DNA from: Magnetovibrio sp. PR-2
GTDB lineage: Bacteria; Pseudomonadota; Alphaproteobacteria; Rhodospirillales; Magnetovibrionaceae
DNA length: 64,000 bases
Direction: 5' to 3'
Assembly (NCBI RefSeq): GCF_036689815.1
Contig: NZ_JBAHUR010000006.1
Coordinates: forward strand, 186,001 to 250,000
The position numbers were made by a program, and so were the translations under genes. The notes under the pieces were generated by a model. That model did not search any database, was not told the origin of the DNA, and worked only from the letters and a program-made list of their open reading frames with translations. The first letter of the stretch is position 1. Each line of letters opens with the position of its first letter. Shown here in pieces: positions 36,898-45,038 of the stretch.

Positions 36898-37506
36898 TTA
36901 GAACTCCACCTGCGTCGTGCGCGGCAAACACACCACTTCTGTCGGTGTGGTCAAAATCAGATCGACACCGCGCGGGAAGAATTGTGTGTTGTTGTGAACG
37001 GATTGCCAGAAATCTTCATCCCCCCCAGCTACAGTCAAATGCGTTTGTGTCTCAATGCCGGGACCGGTCAGCTTCACGCCTTCCCCAGAGATCACGTGTC
37101 CCACTTGAACAACCACGGTTGTGGAGGTGTCCGGGCGTTCATCCGTGCCGATGTGAAAGCGGTCTAAGTTTTTGACTTGCGATATGGACGTCACCAAGGC
37201 TTTGCGGGCCTCTTTGGGGTTGGTGACCATGGGGCAGCCGCAATAAAAGCGCAGATGAGCGACGGCCTGGCCGCTTTCGGCAATCACGCTATCGACCCAA
37301 AGCGGGGTTTCATAATCCACCAAGGCCAAACACACGGCGGCCGTGGTGTTAAACAATGGGGTAGGGGCTTCGGGGATGTCGGCCAGCTCGATCACCTTGC
37401 CGGGATGGGACATGGCATCCAAGACTGTGCGAAACACATGCCCTGCGTCGTGAACAGGGTTTTGGAAACCGGGCATGGGCTGGTGGTTGGTGGTTTGCAT
37501 GTTCAT
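36898..37506 (-). CDS. phnH: C-P lyase subunit PhnH
   Basis: Structural subunit of the PhnGHIJ core (202 aa). It starts MNMQTTNHQPMPGFQNPVHD and has the family segments FRTVLDAMSHPGKVIEL near residue 25 and FPRGVDLILTTPTEVVCLPRTT at the end (the latter given in part). One base separates its stop from the phnI start. The upstream phnG ends eleven bases before it. Confidence 0.95.
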   Translation of the reverse strand: MNMQTTNHQPMPGFQNPVHDAGHVFRTVLDAMSHPGKVIELADIPEAPTPLFNTTAAVCLALVDYETPLWVDSVIAESGQAVAHLRFYCGCPMVTNPKEARKALVTSISQVKNLDRFHIGTDERPDTSTTVVVQVGHVISGEGVKLTGPGIETQTHLTVAGGDEDFWQSVHNNTQFFPRGVDLILTTPTEVVCLPRTTQVEF

Positions 37507-37517
37507 CTGAACTCTCC

Positions 37518-38027
37518 CTAGTGACCGCGGACCATGGTGAAGAAATCCACACGCGTCGCTGCGACCTTGCGGTCCGTTTGTGTTTGTTCCGTGCTGAGGC
37601 GTTCGCGCACCGGCTTTAAGACACGGTTTTCGATGTCCGCGCGCCGGGTTTCGTCTTGCAGCAATGCATCAAACACCGCTGCCAACTGTGCATGGTGTTT
37701 GTCGCGCCCGGCGATATAGGCATGTCCTTGCAGACCTTCCCCAATCGTCACAACACAGCGCGTCACCGACATTTCACCCATGTTGAAACGCTGGCCTTCG
37801 CCACCGGCACGTGCGCGGACCATGACCATGCCGCATTCGGGTGCGCGCAAAAGGCTGTAGTCAGGCTTGTCAGCCGTGTCTTGCCAAGCTGTTTCCAGCT
37901 CGCTTGCATGGGCGCGGGCCAACACGGCCATCCACGCTTGACGGTCTTTGATTTCTGAAACGGGGAACGAGGTAACGTTCTCGCCCGCCCCATTCGCATT
38001 CGACGTGTTTTCGGTCGTCATGGACAT
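37518..38027 (-). CDS. phnG: C-P lyase subunit PhnG
   Basis: First gene of the leftward phn operon (169 aa). RQAWMAVLARAHASELE, LLRAPECGMVMVRARAGG and the conserved CVVTIGEGLQGHAYIAGRD identify PhnG. AGGAAA precedes the ATG. The PhnF-type palindrome at 38038-38047 lies immediately upstream, so the operon is very likely repressed by PhnF. Confidence 0.95.
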   Translation of the reverse strand: MSMTTENTSNANGAGENVTSFPVSEIKDRQAWMAVLARAHASELETAWQDTADKPDYSLLRAPECGMVMVRARAGGEGQRFNMGEMSVTRCVVTIGEGLQGHAYIAGRDKHHAQLAAVFDALLQDETRRADIENRVLKPVRERLSTEQTQTDRKVAATRVDFFTMVRGH

Positions 38028-38037
38028 TTCCTAAATT

Positions 38038-38047
38038 TGTCTAGACA
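38038..38047. promoter_or_regulatory. Probable PhnF operator
   Basis: TGTCTAGACA is a perfect 10-bp palindrome and fits the GT-N-TA-N-AC operator of HutC-type GntR regulators, the subfamily of PhnF. It lies 11 bp before phnG and about 100 bp before phnF, where a repressor could control both divergent units. Confidence 0.75.
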
Positions 38048-38145
38048 TCTGCATCTTTCAGTGTTTACATACACACATTCCTTTTCGGCAGAAAGACCGA
38101 TTGGATGAATTTTTTGTAACAACTCTGTGAAGCGTGAGCCAAAAG

Positions 38146-38868
38146 ATGGAACGAGGAAGCGGTGTCGCCTTGTGGCGGCAAATTTACGAAGCTCTGCGTA
38201 GTGAAATTTTTGAAGGCACGATTAAGCCAGGCGATATGCTGCCAACGGAAAAAGAACTGTCCGATCGTTTCGGCGTCAATCGTCACACGGTGCGCCGTGC
38301 CGTGCAGGCGCTGTCTGAACGCGGTCTTGTGGTCACCCGTCAAGGGGCGGGGACGTATGTGCCTGAAACGGTTGTCGATTACGCCATCAAAAAACGCACG
38401 CGGTTTTCCGAAGCTGTGACCGCGCAAAGCCGCGTGCCCAAAAGCCGTGTTCTCAACGTGGATCAATTTAAGGCTGACGCCCATCAGGCGCGGATGCTCG
38501 GTGTGCGCAAAGGCACGCAGTTGTTGATGGTGCGTATTCTTGGGGAAGCCGACGGCAGCCCGTTGAGCCTTGGCGATCATCATTATGTCGCGTCGCGGTT
38601 TCCCGGCATTGAAAAGCTCATTACCGGATTTGGCTCTGTCTCTAAAGCGCTGGCAGAATTTGGCGTCGAGGATTATGTGCGTGAAAAGTCGTATGTCACC
38701 GCTCACATTCCGTCTCGGGAAGAAGCAGATCTGTTGAAACAACCCGTGCAGCGCCCCGTGTTGTTAACGGAAAACATCAACGTCACAGCGGACGGTGAGC
38801 CCATCGAATATGGGCGCACCTTGTTTGCTGGGGATCGTGTTCAGCTGGTGTTTGAACCGAAGTCTTAA
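38146..38868 (+). CDS. phnF: GntR/HutC-family phosphonate regulator PhnF
   Basis: A 240-residue repressor. The N-terminal winged helix reads VALWRQIYEALRSEIFEGTI then ELSDRFGVNRHTVRRAVQAL. The C-terminal UTRA ligand-binding domain spans about residues 95-235. Its place between the divergent phnG operon and the convergent phnE end fits PhnF. ATG at 38146 is chosen; a GTG at 38134 in frame is the alternative. It probably binds the TGTCTAGACA palindrome upstream. Confidence 0.93.
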   Translation: MERGSGVALWRQIYEALRSEIFEGTIKPGDMLPTEKELSDRFGVNRHTVRRAVQALSERGLVVTRQGAGTYVPETVVDYAIKKRTRFSEAVTAQSRVPKSRVLNVDQFKADAHQARMLGVRKGTQLLMVRILGEADGSPLSLGDHHYVASRFPGIEKLITGFGSVSKALAEFGVEDYVREKSYVTAHIPSREEADLLKQPVQRPVLLTENINVTADGEPIEYGRTLFAGDRVQLVFEPKS

Positions 38869-38874
38869 CGCGCG

Positions 38875-39684
38875 TCAGATGACCATCTTGCGCAAGCGTT
38901 GTGAGATGACGTCCAACAGCGAGACTGAGATGATGATAATGATCATCACGGCTGCTGTTTCCGCGTAATAAAAACCGCGAATGGCTTCCCACAGCACCAT
39001 GCCGATGCCGCCCGCACCAACGATGCCCAAAACGGTCGCCGAGCGGACGTTTGATTCAAAACGATAGAGCGAATACGAAATCCACAGCGGAAGCACTTGG
39101 GGAATGATGCCGAAGATCACTTCTTGCATGGGCGTCGCACCCGTGGCGCGCACCCCTTCGACGGGGCGCGGGTCGATGGCTTCAACGGCTTCGGAAAACA
39201 GCTTGGCCAAAATGCCCGTGGTGTGGATCCAAAGCGCCAACACACCGGCAAAAGGGCCTAAGCCCACCGCCACAACGAACAACATGGCGAAGACCATTTC
39301 GTTGATGGCGCGCGCGGCGTCCATCAAACGGCGGATGGGTTGATAAATCCACCAAGGTGCTACGTTTTCAGAAGACAAAATGCCGAAGGGAATGGCCGTC
39401 ACAATAGACAACGCGGTGCCCCAGATGGCGATTTGGATCGTGATCCACATCTCATCCAAATAGAGGTTCCATTCGGTGAAATTGGGCGGAAAGAAACCTT
39501 CCATGAAAGACGCCATGTTGGCGGCGTCTTCGTACAGAGCCATGGGGCGCATATCGGCACCTTCCCACGACATCATCAAGAGCCCCAGCGCGATACCCCA
39601 CATGACCAAATTGCCGATTGATCGCTTCAAATCACGCGGCGGCAAGCTCACGTCGTTTTGCGTCGGTGTGGTTGCTGTGCTCAT
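38875..39684 (-). CDS. phnE: Phosphonate ABC transporter permease PhnE
   Basis: Inner-membrane permease (269 aa, about six helices). The cytoplasmic coupling loop is [19 protein letters not shown], the EAA-type motif of PhnE proteins. It is third in phnC-phnD-phnE, with a stem-loop in the 92-bp phnD-phnE gap that could lower its expression. It converges with phnF, the two stops being only six bases apart. Confidence 0.95.
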   Translation of the reverse strand: MSTATTPTQNDVSLPPRDLKRSIGNLVMWGIALGLLMMSWEGADMRPMALYEDAANMASFMEGFFPPNFTEWNLYLDEMWITIQIAIWGTALSIVTAIPFGILSSENVAPWWIYQPIRRLMDAARAINEMVFAMLFVVAVGLGPFAGVLALWIHTTGILAKLFSEAVEAIDPRPVEGVRATGATPMQEVIFGIIPQVLPLWISYSLYRFESNVRSATVLGIVGAGGIGMVLWEAIRGFYYAETAAVMIIIIISVSLLDVISQRLRKMVI

Positions 39685-39732
39685 GGGGCTTCTCCGGGGG
39701 ATTGTTTATTTAAATTTAAAAAGGGACAAACA

Positions 39733-39762
39733 AAACGCCGGGGCTTATGTGCCCCGACGTTT
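39733..39762 (-). terminator. Stem-loop between phnD and phnE
   Basis: On the minus strand AAACGTCGGGGCacataaGCCCCGGCGTTT is followed by TTGTTTGTCCCTTTTT. As phnE continues the operon, this is probably a partial terminator that reduces phnE relative to the binding protein. Confidence 0.65.
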
Positions 39763-39776
39763 CAATGTTTGGGCGT

Positions 39777-40784
39777 TTATTGGTGCTTGACCAAAACGTC
39801 CAGTTCAGCCAGTTGCTCGTCAATTGCAGCAACTTTTTCTTTCTTCTCAGCAGCAGAAAGCGCTTCGCTGTTTTCGATTTTCAGCTTGTTTTTGAACAAA
39901 GCCAGCTGACGGATCGGGTACAACTGGGTGTTGTTGCTTTCCATGAAGTAGCCTTGACCGTCGGAAATGCCGTGCAGAACTTTGGTGGCGTGCTCGGTGT
40001 TACCGATGCGACCGTAGCCCAAGAAGAAGCCTTTGATTTTGGACTTCAGTTCTTTGGTCATGTCTTTGCGATATACCATCGGGTCGGACGGGATCAGCGG
40101 AGACGTCCAGATCACTTTGATCTTTGCAGCAGCTTCCGGAGCTTTCAGCTTGGAGCGACCGATTTGTTCGGAGTTGTTGGCGGCAACGTGAACTTGTTCG
40201 TTGGCGGTGGCCATCAAGTTGGTTTCGTGGTTGGCATTGCGAACGGTTTTGAAGCATTTCTTCGGATCAACACCGTTTTGAGCAAACACGTAGTAGGACG
40301 GAACCAAGAAACCGGAGGTGGAGTTCGGATCACCGATGCCGAAATTCAAGGACTTGTCGCACTTGAAGATGTCTTCAAGTTTGTTGATGCCCGTGTTTTT
40401 GACGTTGGTGATGATGTGGGAGTAGTAACCTTGGCCACCATCGGCTTTGGAGGTTTGAACGAAGACTTCGCCACCGGCGCGGTCAACAGCTTCCATGCCG
40501 GATTTGTTGCCGAACCAAGCAACGTGCACTTTGCCGAAACGCATGGCTTCGATAACACCTGCATAGTCAGGTGCGAAGAACGGCTTCACTTTCATGCCCA
40601 ATGCGGATTCCATGTCTTTCATCAACGGAATCCATTGGTCCTTGAGGTTAGACGTGGACTCGGTGGAGATGATGCCGAAGTTGATGACTTCGGGATCTTT
40701 TTCCAACGGTTTGTAATCAGCCTTGGCAGCACCGGCCATCATAACGGCGGTGGCGGCAACAGCCATCAAGGTCTTCTTCATCAT
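39777..40784 (-). CDS. phnD: Phosphonate-binding periplasmic protein PhnD
   Basis: Solute receptor of the PhnCDE importer (335 aa). A signal peptide (MMKKTLMAVAATAVMMAGAAKA) precedes the PhnD fold: INFGIISTESTSNLKDQW, FGKVHVAWFGNKSGMEA and a phosphonate-loop-like DPNSTSGFLVPSYYV. ATG at 40784 is chosen since AGGAG lies nine bases upstream; the GTG at 40793 abuts the site. Confidence 0.95.
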   Translation of the reverse strand: MMKKTLMAVAATAVMMAGAAKADYKPLEKDPEVINFGIISTESTSNLKDQWIPLMKDMESALGMKVKPFFAPDYAGVIEAMRFGKVHVAWFGNKSGMEAVDRAGGEVFVQTSKADGGQGYYSHIITNVKNTGINKLEDIFKCDKSLNFGIGDPNSTSGFLVPSYYVFAQNGVDPKKCFKTVRNANHETNLMATANEQVHVAANNSEQIGRSKLKAPEAAAKIKVIWTSPLIPSDPMVYRKDMTKELKSKIKGFFLGYGRIGNTEHATKVLHGISDGQGYFMESNNTQLYPIRQLALFKNKLKIENSEALSAAEKKEKVAAIDEQLAELDVLVKHQ

Positions 40785-40844
40785 GTATCTCACTCCTGTC
40801 GTGATTAAGTGTGGGCCTGTAAATGGCCCGTTCGTTCCGGCCTG

Positions 40845-41729
40845 TTAAGCCGTTCCCAAAGCGGTTTCGGATTCAAGTCCGAATACCGAGGCCGGACCCT
40901 GGATCATGTTGGGTTGGGGCGTGGCAGATGTTTCATCCACCACATCCAGGGGTACCGGAATATGCATGTCCAAACTGTCGGACCCATAGAGGTTCTGCAA
41001 AAAATTGACGGACAAGTCGCGAGACAGTCCGTCGTAATGGGTTTTGCCATCTTTCAACGCCAAAGTGCGCGGGCAGTATTTCAAAGCGTAGTCAACTTGG
41101 TGCAAAGACACGACCACGGTTTTGCCAAACTCGCGGTGGATGTGCGCCAAGGCTTCCATGACTTTGCGTGACGATTCCGGATCTAGCGATGCGATCGGTT
41201 CGTCCGCCAAGATGATGTCGGATTTTTGCAACAAGGCGCGTGCAATGGCGACGCGTTGCTGTTGACCACCGGACAAGGTCGATGCGCGTTGCGTGGCATA
41301 CTTGGCCATGCCCACTTGTTCAAGCGCGCGCATGGCGTCCAGTTTTTCTTCCTTCGTAAACAGCGCCAAGGATCCGCGCCATGTGGAGATCGAACCCAAC
41401 TTGCCCAATAAAACATTGGTCAGCACGCTCATGCGGCTGACCAAGTTGAATTGTTGAAAAATGACGCTGATGTGTTGGCGATGATGGCGCACGTTGCGGG
41501 CGATCTTGCCCTTTTCTTGAATGACGTTGCCCAGAACTTCCACGCGGCCGGTCCCTTTATCAGCGGGCATGAGGCCAGCAATATGACGGATCAGGGTGGA
41601 CTTACCGGAACCGGAAGCACCGATCAGCGCGACCATTTCTCCGGCTTCAGCCGAAAAATCGATGTTGTCGAGCGCTTTGTCTTTCTTGAACGTTTTGTTC
41701 AATCCAGTGACGTGAATGCTTTGGGCCAT
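40845..41729 (-). CDS. phnC: Phosphonate ABC transporter ATPase PhnC
   Basis: ATP-binding subunit (294 aa). Walker A is [16 protein letters not shown], the signature is [15 protein letters not shown], and Walker B is [20 protein letters not shown] precedes the ATG. It is the first gene of phnCDE. A Pho-box-like sequence lies 58 bp upstream. Confidence 0.96.
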   Translation of the reverse strand: MAQSIHVTGLNKTFKKDKALDNIDFSAEAGEMVALIGASGSGKSTLIRHIAGLMPADKGTGRVEVLGNVIQEKGKIARNVRHHRQHISVIFQQFNLVSRMSVLTNVLLGKLGSISTWRGSLALFTKEEKLDAMRALEQVGMAKYATQRASTLSGGQQQRVAIARALLQKSDIILADEPIASLDPESSRKVMEALAHIHREFGKTVVVSLHQVDYALKYCPRTLALKDGKTHYDGLSRDLSVNFLQNLYGSDSLDMHIPVPLDVVDETSATPQPNMIQGPASVFGLESETALGTA

Positions 41730-41786
41730 AAGCCGATTCCTCCATTAAATACGGGGGGGAATCTAGTCGGACCGGGTGACTCCTAT

Positions 41787-41804
41787 TTGTCAGAACTGTT
41801 ACAG
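41787..41804 (-). promoter_or_regulatory. Possible Pho box upstream of phnC
   Basis: On the minus strand CTGTAAC-AGTT-CTGACAA has two 7-bp half-sites with the 4-bp spacer of a PhoB site; each matches CTGTCAT in five of seven positions. Phosphate control of phnC is common, but this match is only fair. Confidence 0.4.
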
Positions 41805-41860
41805 CCATGCGAAACAAAAGCGACAAATTCGAGACTTGTCTGCTCTGTCCTGTGGAGGAT

Positions 41861-42508
41861 TTAGTCTAGGTACTTGTCCGCAAAGGCTATTGCGCCAAGC
41901 GTGCGAAAATCACCCAGACGCTCTTTGATCTGTGAATGGGACCAATCCCACCACTTCAGCGCTAATAATTTCTCACACGTTTCATCGTCAAAGCGCTTGC
42001 GCAGGACTTTACCCGGCACGCCGACGACGACGGAAAACGGCTCGACGTCCTTGGTCACGATGGTCCCAGATCCGATAGCCGCGCCGTCCCCAATGCTGAC
42101 GCCAGGCATCACGGTGACGCCGTGTCCGATCCAGACATCGTTGCCAATGGTGACGTGGGATTGGCGTCGCCAGTCAAAAAAGCTGGGATCGTCTTCCCCA
42201 AGTTCAAACAGAGCCGAACGATAGGTGAAGTGGTGCAGGGCGGCGCGCTCTAACGGGTGGTTACCCGGATTGATGCGCACTTGAGCGGCAATGGAACAGA
42301 ATTTGCCGATGGTGGTGTAGATCACATCGCCATCATTACAGATATAGGAGTAGTCGCCCATGGTCGCTTCGGCCATATGGGTGCGTTCTCCCACTTCGGT
42401 CCACGCGCCGAATTCACAATCGGGTTTGACCTTAGCGGTGGGATGAATGCAGGGCTTATCGCCCAACGTGCGGGTCCAAGCATTTTCGGGTTGGTCCAAA
42501 GGCGTCAT
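41861..42508 (-). CDS. Hexapeptide-repeat acyltransferase of phosphonate clusters
   Basis: A 215-residue left-handed beta-helix acetyltransferase related to xenobiotic (chloramphenicol-type) acetyltransferases. Hexapeptide repeats run from CIHPTAKVKPDCEFGAWTEV to IGNDVWIGHGVTVMPGVSIG and IGSGTIVTKDVEPFS. The H of YRSALFELGEDDPSFFDWRR is in the position typical of a subfamily found next to phn genes. It lies upstream of phnC and in the same direction. It may modify an aminophosphonate, replacing PhnO; this is inferred from context. Confidence 0.85.
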   Translation of the reverse strand: MTPLDQPENAWTRTLGDKPCIHPTAKVKPDCEFGAWTEVGERTHMAEATMGDYSYICNDGDVIYTTIGKFCSIAAQVRINPGNHPLERAALHHFTYRSALFELGEDDPSFFDWRRQSHVTIGNDVWIGHGVTVMPGVSIGDGAAIGSGTIVTKDVEPFSVVVGVPGKVLRKRFDDETCEKLLALKWWDWSHSQIKERLGDFRTLGAIAFADKYLD

Positions 42509-42562
42509 GGGGCGCTCTCTTTAAAAAAGGAACGAACTTTTTAGGTCTTTGTGATGACTGAT

Positions 42563-43333
42563 TTATGACGGATTGAGAGGCAGGTCCAAAACGACGGCTT
42601 TGTGATCGCTGGGGAACAAATCCAAAGGACCAACTCTTTGGTCGAGGGCAAGCGTTGCGAGGCCTTCGAGTTCACCATCTTGTGCTGCGACAAAAAGGTG
42701 GTCGATAAACCCCGGTTTTGGCGACGCCCCGTTGACAGCGTTCAAGGTTGTGTCGGAAACGGTTGAGACTGGAAAGGCTTGGAATCCCGCCAAAACGTTG
42801 AACACGTCATCGGTTTCATCTGCGTTCATATCGCCGCCGACGATAACCATGTCATGGGGCGGACAGTCTTCGAGGTGTGCGGCCAGAACTTCCAATTCGT
42901 GGCGGCGCAAATCGCCCGCATCGCTCAAGTGGCTCAAATGCGTGTTGGCGACCAGAACGCGGTTTCCTTCCATTTGTAAACTAACGAACTGCGCCAATCT
43001 TTCCCCGTCGCGTTCATCTTGGGGAAGTTGGCGGGTGGATTGATCCGAGATGTTGCCTTTTGACAGCACGGCCAGGCCCGAATGGCACAACACGGGATCG
43101 TTTCGATAGGTGCGAATTTTTTTGCGGGCCGGGGCGAAAGCAACGTTCAGGTTTAAGCTTTGCGCCAAATGGTCGGCAACGTTCAAGCCGCTGGGGACTT
43201 CAGAATACACTTCTTGAAGCAAGATTATATCGCCATCCAAGGCCTGAAGGCCAGCTTCCATCAACGCCAAGCGCGCCTCAAGTTGGCCTTGGCAATTCCA
43301 GGTGTTGAACGTCACGGTGCGCAGCTGCTTCAT
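42563..43333 (-). CDS. Endonuclease/exonuclease/phosphatase-family protein
   Basis: A 256-residue EEP-fold hydrolase: TFNTWNCQGQLEARLALME at the start, ILLQEVYSEV with the metal glutamate, VIVGGDMNADETDD, and KPGFIDHLFV and FPSDHKAVVLDL at the C-terminus. All catalytic motifs are intact. The substrate (nucleic acid, phospholipid or inositol phosphate) is unknown. No signal peptide is apparent. It is the last chromosomal gene before the island boundary. Confidence 0.9.
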   Translation of the reverse strand: MKQLRTVTFNTWNCQGQLEARLALMEAGLQALDGDIILLQEVYSEVPSGLNVADHLAQSLNLNVAFAPARKKIRTYRNDPVLCHSGLAVLSKGNISDQSTRQLPQDERDGERLAQFVSLQMEGNRVLVANTHLSHLSDAGDLRRHELEVLAAHLEDCPPHDMVIVGGDMNADETDDVFNVLAGFQAFPVSTVSDTTLNAVNGASPKPGFIDHLFVAAQDGELEGLATLALDQRVGPLDLFPSDHKAVVLDLPLNPS

Positions 43334-43493
43334 GGCACATGTTTAGGCCTTGAATATTGCAACAAGATGAAGCCGTGCCCAAGCACGCCCGCGAACACAA
43401 TGTGTTTGCATGGTTTTTGTGCTAGGCACGACTGGGCCCCGAGCGCGCATGCGCTCAAATAAAGGTCAATTCCAGCCTAGGAACTTTAGAAAC

Positions 43494-43524
43494 AAGAAAA
43501 GGCTCCAGGTTTCCCTGAAGCCTT
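43494..43524 (-). terminator. Terminator of the tRNA gene interrupted by the island
   Basis: On the minus strand AAGGCTTCAGG-gaaa-CCTGGAGCCTT is followed by TTCTTGTTTC. It begins five bases after the CCA end of the tRNA remnant, as expected for a tRNA's own terminator. Confidence 0.7.
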
Positions 43525-43528
43525 ATCA

Positions 43529-43556
43529 TGGTGGGCACGACTGGGATTGAACCAGT
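43529..43556 (-). other. tRNA 3'-end remnant, attachment site of the island
   Basis: The minus strand reads ACTGG-TTCAATC-CCAGT (T-stem, T-loop, T-stem), CGTGCCC (acceptor 3' strand), A and CCA. The sequence further 5' does not fold into the remaining arms, so only the 3' end of a tRNA is present. The adjacent integrase makes this the left attachment site; the intact tRNA should lie at the far end of the island, beyond the window. The amino acid identity cannot be told. Confidence 0.82.
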
Positions 43557-43748
43557 TGTTATCTTATTTCAAGCTCGTATAAATCACTTCCGACCACTTG
43601 CTGCCTGAAAATAACCGCTTATATTTGCTTGTAAAATAGCATTATTGGGTCTGAAACGCTCTCTGAAGCCTTTTCAGAGGAATGAGTTGGTTGCAAATAT
43701 TTTGCTACCCAATAGCTACCCACGGTTTCTTTGGTTTTAGGTGCGAAA
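43557..43748. other. Island left end with repeated GCTACCCA sites
   Basis: AT-rich non-coding stretch between the attachment site and the integrase. GCTACCCA occurs at 43704-43711 and 43715-43722, one helical turn apart, which suits integrase or excisionase arm-type binding. An AGGTG at 43739 serves the integrase start. Left of the attachment site, the gap 43334-43493 holds a perfect GAGCGC-GCAT-GCGCTC hairpin at 43441-43456 and nothing else I can name. Confidence 0.45.
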
Positions 43749-45038
43749 ATGGGACGAAAACGCGAAGGTGAGCGGATCACGAAGTCGGTAATCGCTACCG
43801 CAAAGCCAAAAACGAGCGATTACACGATCTGGGACCTTGATCAGGCGGGCTTTGGGCTCCGCGTTCGCCCTTCTGGAACAAAGCGGTTCGTCTATTACTA
43901 TCGTAATGCGCTCGGCCAGCAACGCCGCATGACGATTGGAGACGCCAAAAGCTTGAAGCTGGAAGACGTGCGCACCACGGTTCGAAATCTGGCGGGACAA
44001 GTCGCGAACCATATCGACCCTTCTGAACATCGCATCATTGAAAAAGAACGCTACAAAGCCATAAAGGCTGCTGCGGACGATCCTAAAGAGGACCGGTTTT
44101 CGGAGCTTGCCACTCGATACATTGCCGAGAATGATGATCTCGGCGACAAATATAGATATGACGCCGGGCGCTGGTTGCGCAAAGACATCAATCCGACGAT
44201 TGGTGACATTCAAATCCACATGCTAACGAAAGATAATGTCCAAGACATGGTTGATGACATTGCCAAGACGCGGTCAACCACGGCCCGGCGGTGTGGTGAG
44301 GTGGTTTCCAGCATCCTCACATGGGCCAAAACGGCGAAAATCCTTGAAGATGATTTTCCTGATCCGTCCAAGCATCTTTCTCTACCCAAACAAAATCTGG
44401 TCGACAATGCATTGCGGGAAAAAAACCTAGCCCAAATGTGGGAAGCTATCGAGGAAGAAGCGGAAGTCTCAAACGGCGTCGTGACGGGGTATGCCTTTGA
44501 TGTGATCCGGCTGGCGTTGCTGACGGGCGCACGCAAGGGGGAACTCCGCAAACTGAAACACCATCAAGTTGACCTTGACCGAGGCGTTCTAATTTTTCAG
44601 CGGCACGAACACAAAACAGGCAAGGTGATCAAAGAGGGAACGGGTATTAAGGTCGTGATACTCCCCGCTGCCGCCATTGAACTGATCCGACCGCATTGTG
44701 CTGCGGACGATGACCGCGACTACGTTTTCCATGGGAAAAATCTAAACGAGCCCGTGTCAGACACGCAAACGTCAAAGGTCTGGGGAAAGGTCCGTGCACG
44801 TGCGCGGAAAAAGAAGGGTTTCCCTCAGGGACAATTGCGCTTTCACGACTTGAGACACACGTTTGCATCGATGGGGCTAGCAATGGGGACACCACTGGCA
44901 GATATCGGAAAAATGCTGGGCCACTCCAACCCAACGACAACGCTCAGATATGTGCATCACGACATCAACAATTTGAAAAAGTCGTCGGATCAGATTGCGG
45001 CACGGATGCAAAATCAAATGATCGTCGATAAACCCTAA
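43749..45038 (+). CDS. int: Tyrosine integrase with DUF4102-like arm-binding domain
   Basis: Site-specific recombinase of 429 residues that integrates the island at the tRNA 3' end. The N-terminal arm-binding domain contains YTIWDLDQAGFGLRVRPSG and TIGDAKSLKLEDVR. The catalytic domain has R in LLTGARKGELRKL, H-x-x-R in FHDLRHTFASMG, and LGHSNPTTTLRYVHHD with the nucleophile tyrosine. All active residues are present, so it may be functional. ATG at 43749 with AGGTG upstream is chosen over a TTG at 43731. Its 3' end overlaps the opposing recombinase by 74 bp. Confidence 0.95.
   Translation: MGRKREGERITKSVIATAKPKTSDYTIWDLDQAGFGLRVRPSGTKRFVYYYRNALGQQRRMTIGDAKSLKLEDVRTTVRNLAGQVANHIDPSEHRIIEKERYKAIKAAADDPKEDRFSELATRYIAENDDLGDKYRYDAGRWLRKDINPTIGDIQIHMLTKDNVQDMVDDIAKTRSTTARRCGEVVSSILTWAKTAKILEDDFPDPSKHLSLPKQNLVDNALREKNLAQMWEAIEEEAEVSNGVVTGYAFDVIRLALLTGARKGELRKLKHHQVDLDRGVLIFQRHEHKTGKVIKEGTGIKVVILPAAAIELIRPHCAADDDRDYVFHGKNLNEPVSDTQTSKVWGKVRARARKKKGFPQGQLRFHDLRHTFASMGLAMGTPLADIGKMLGHSNPTTTLRYVHHDINNLKKSSDQIAARMQNQMIVDKP

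Noticed and set aside
38114-38131. Pho-box-like TTGTAAC-AACT-CTGTGAA before phnF
   Set aside because: It ends three bases before the first possible phnF start, so a promoter using it would begin transcription inside the gene; the half-sites match only in four and five of seven positions.
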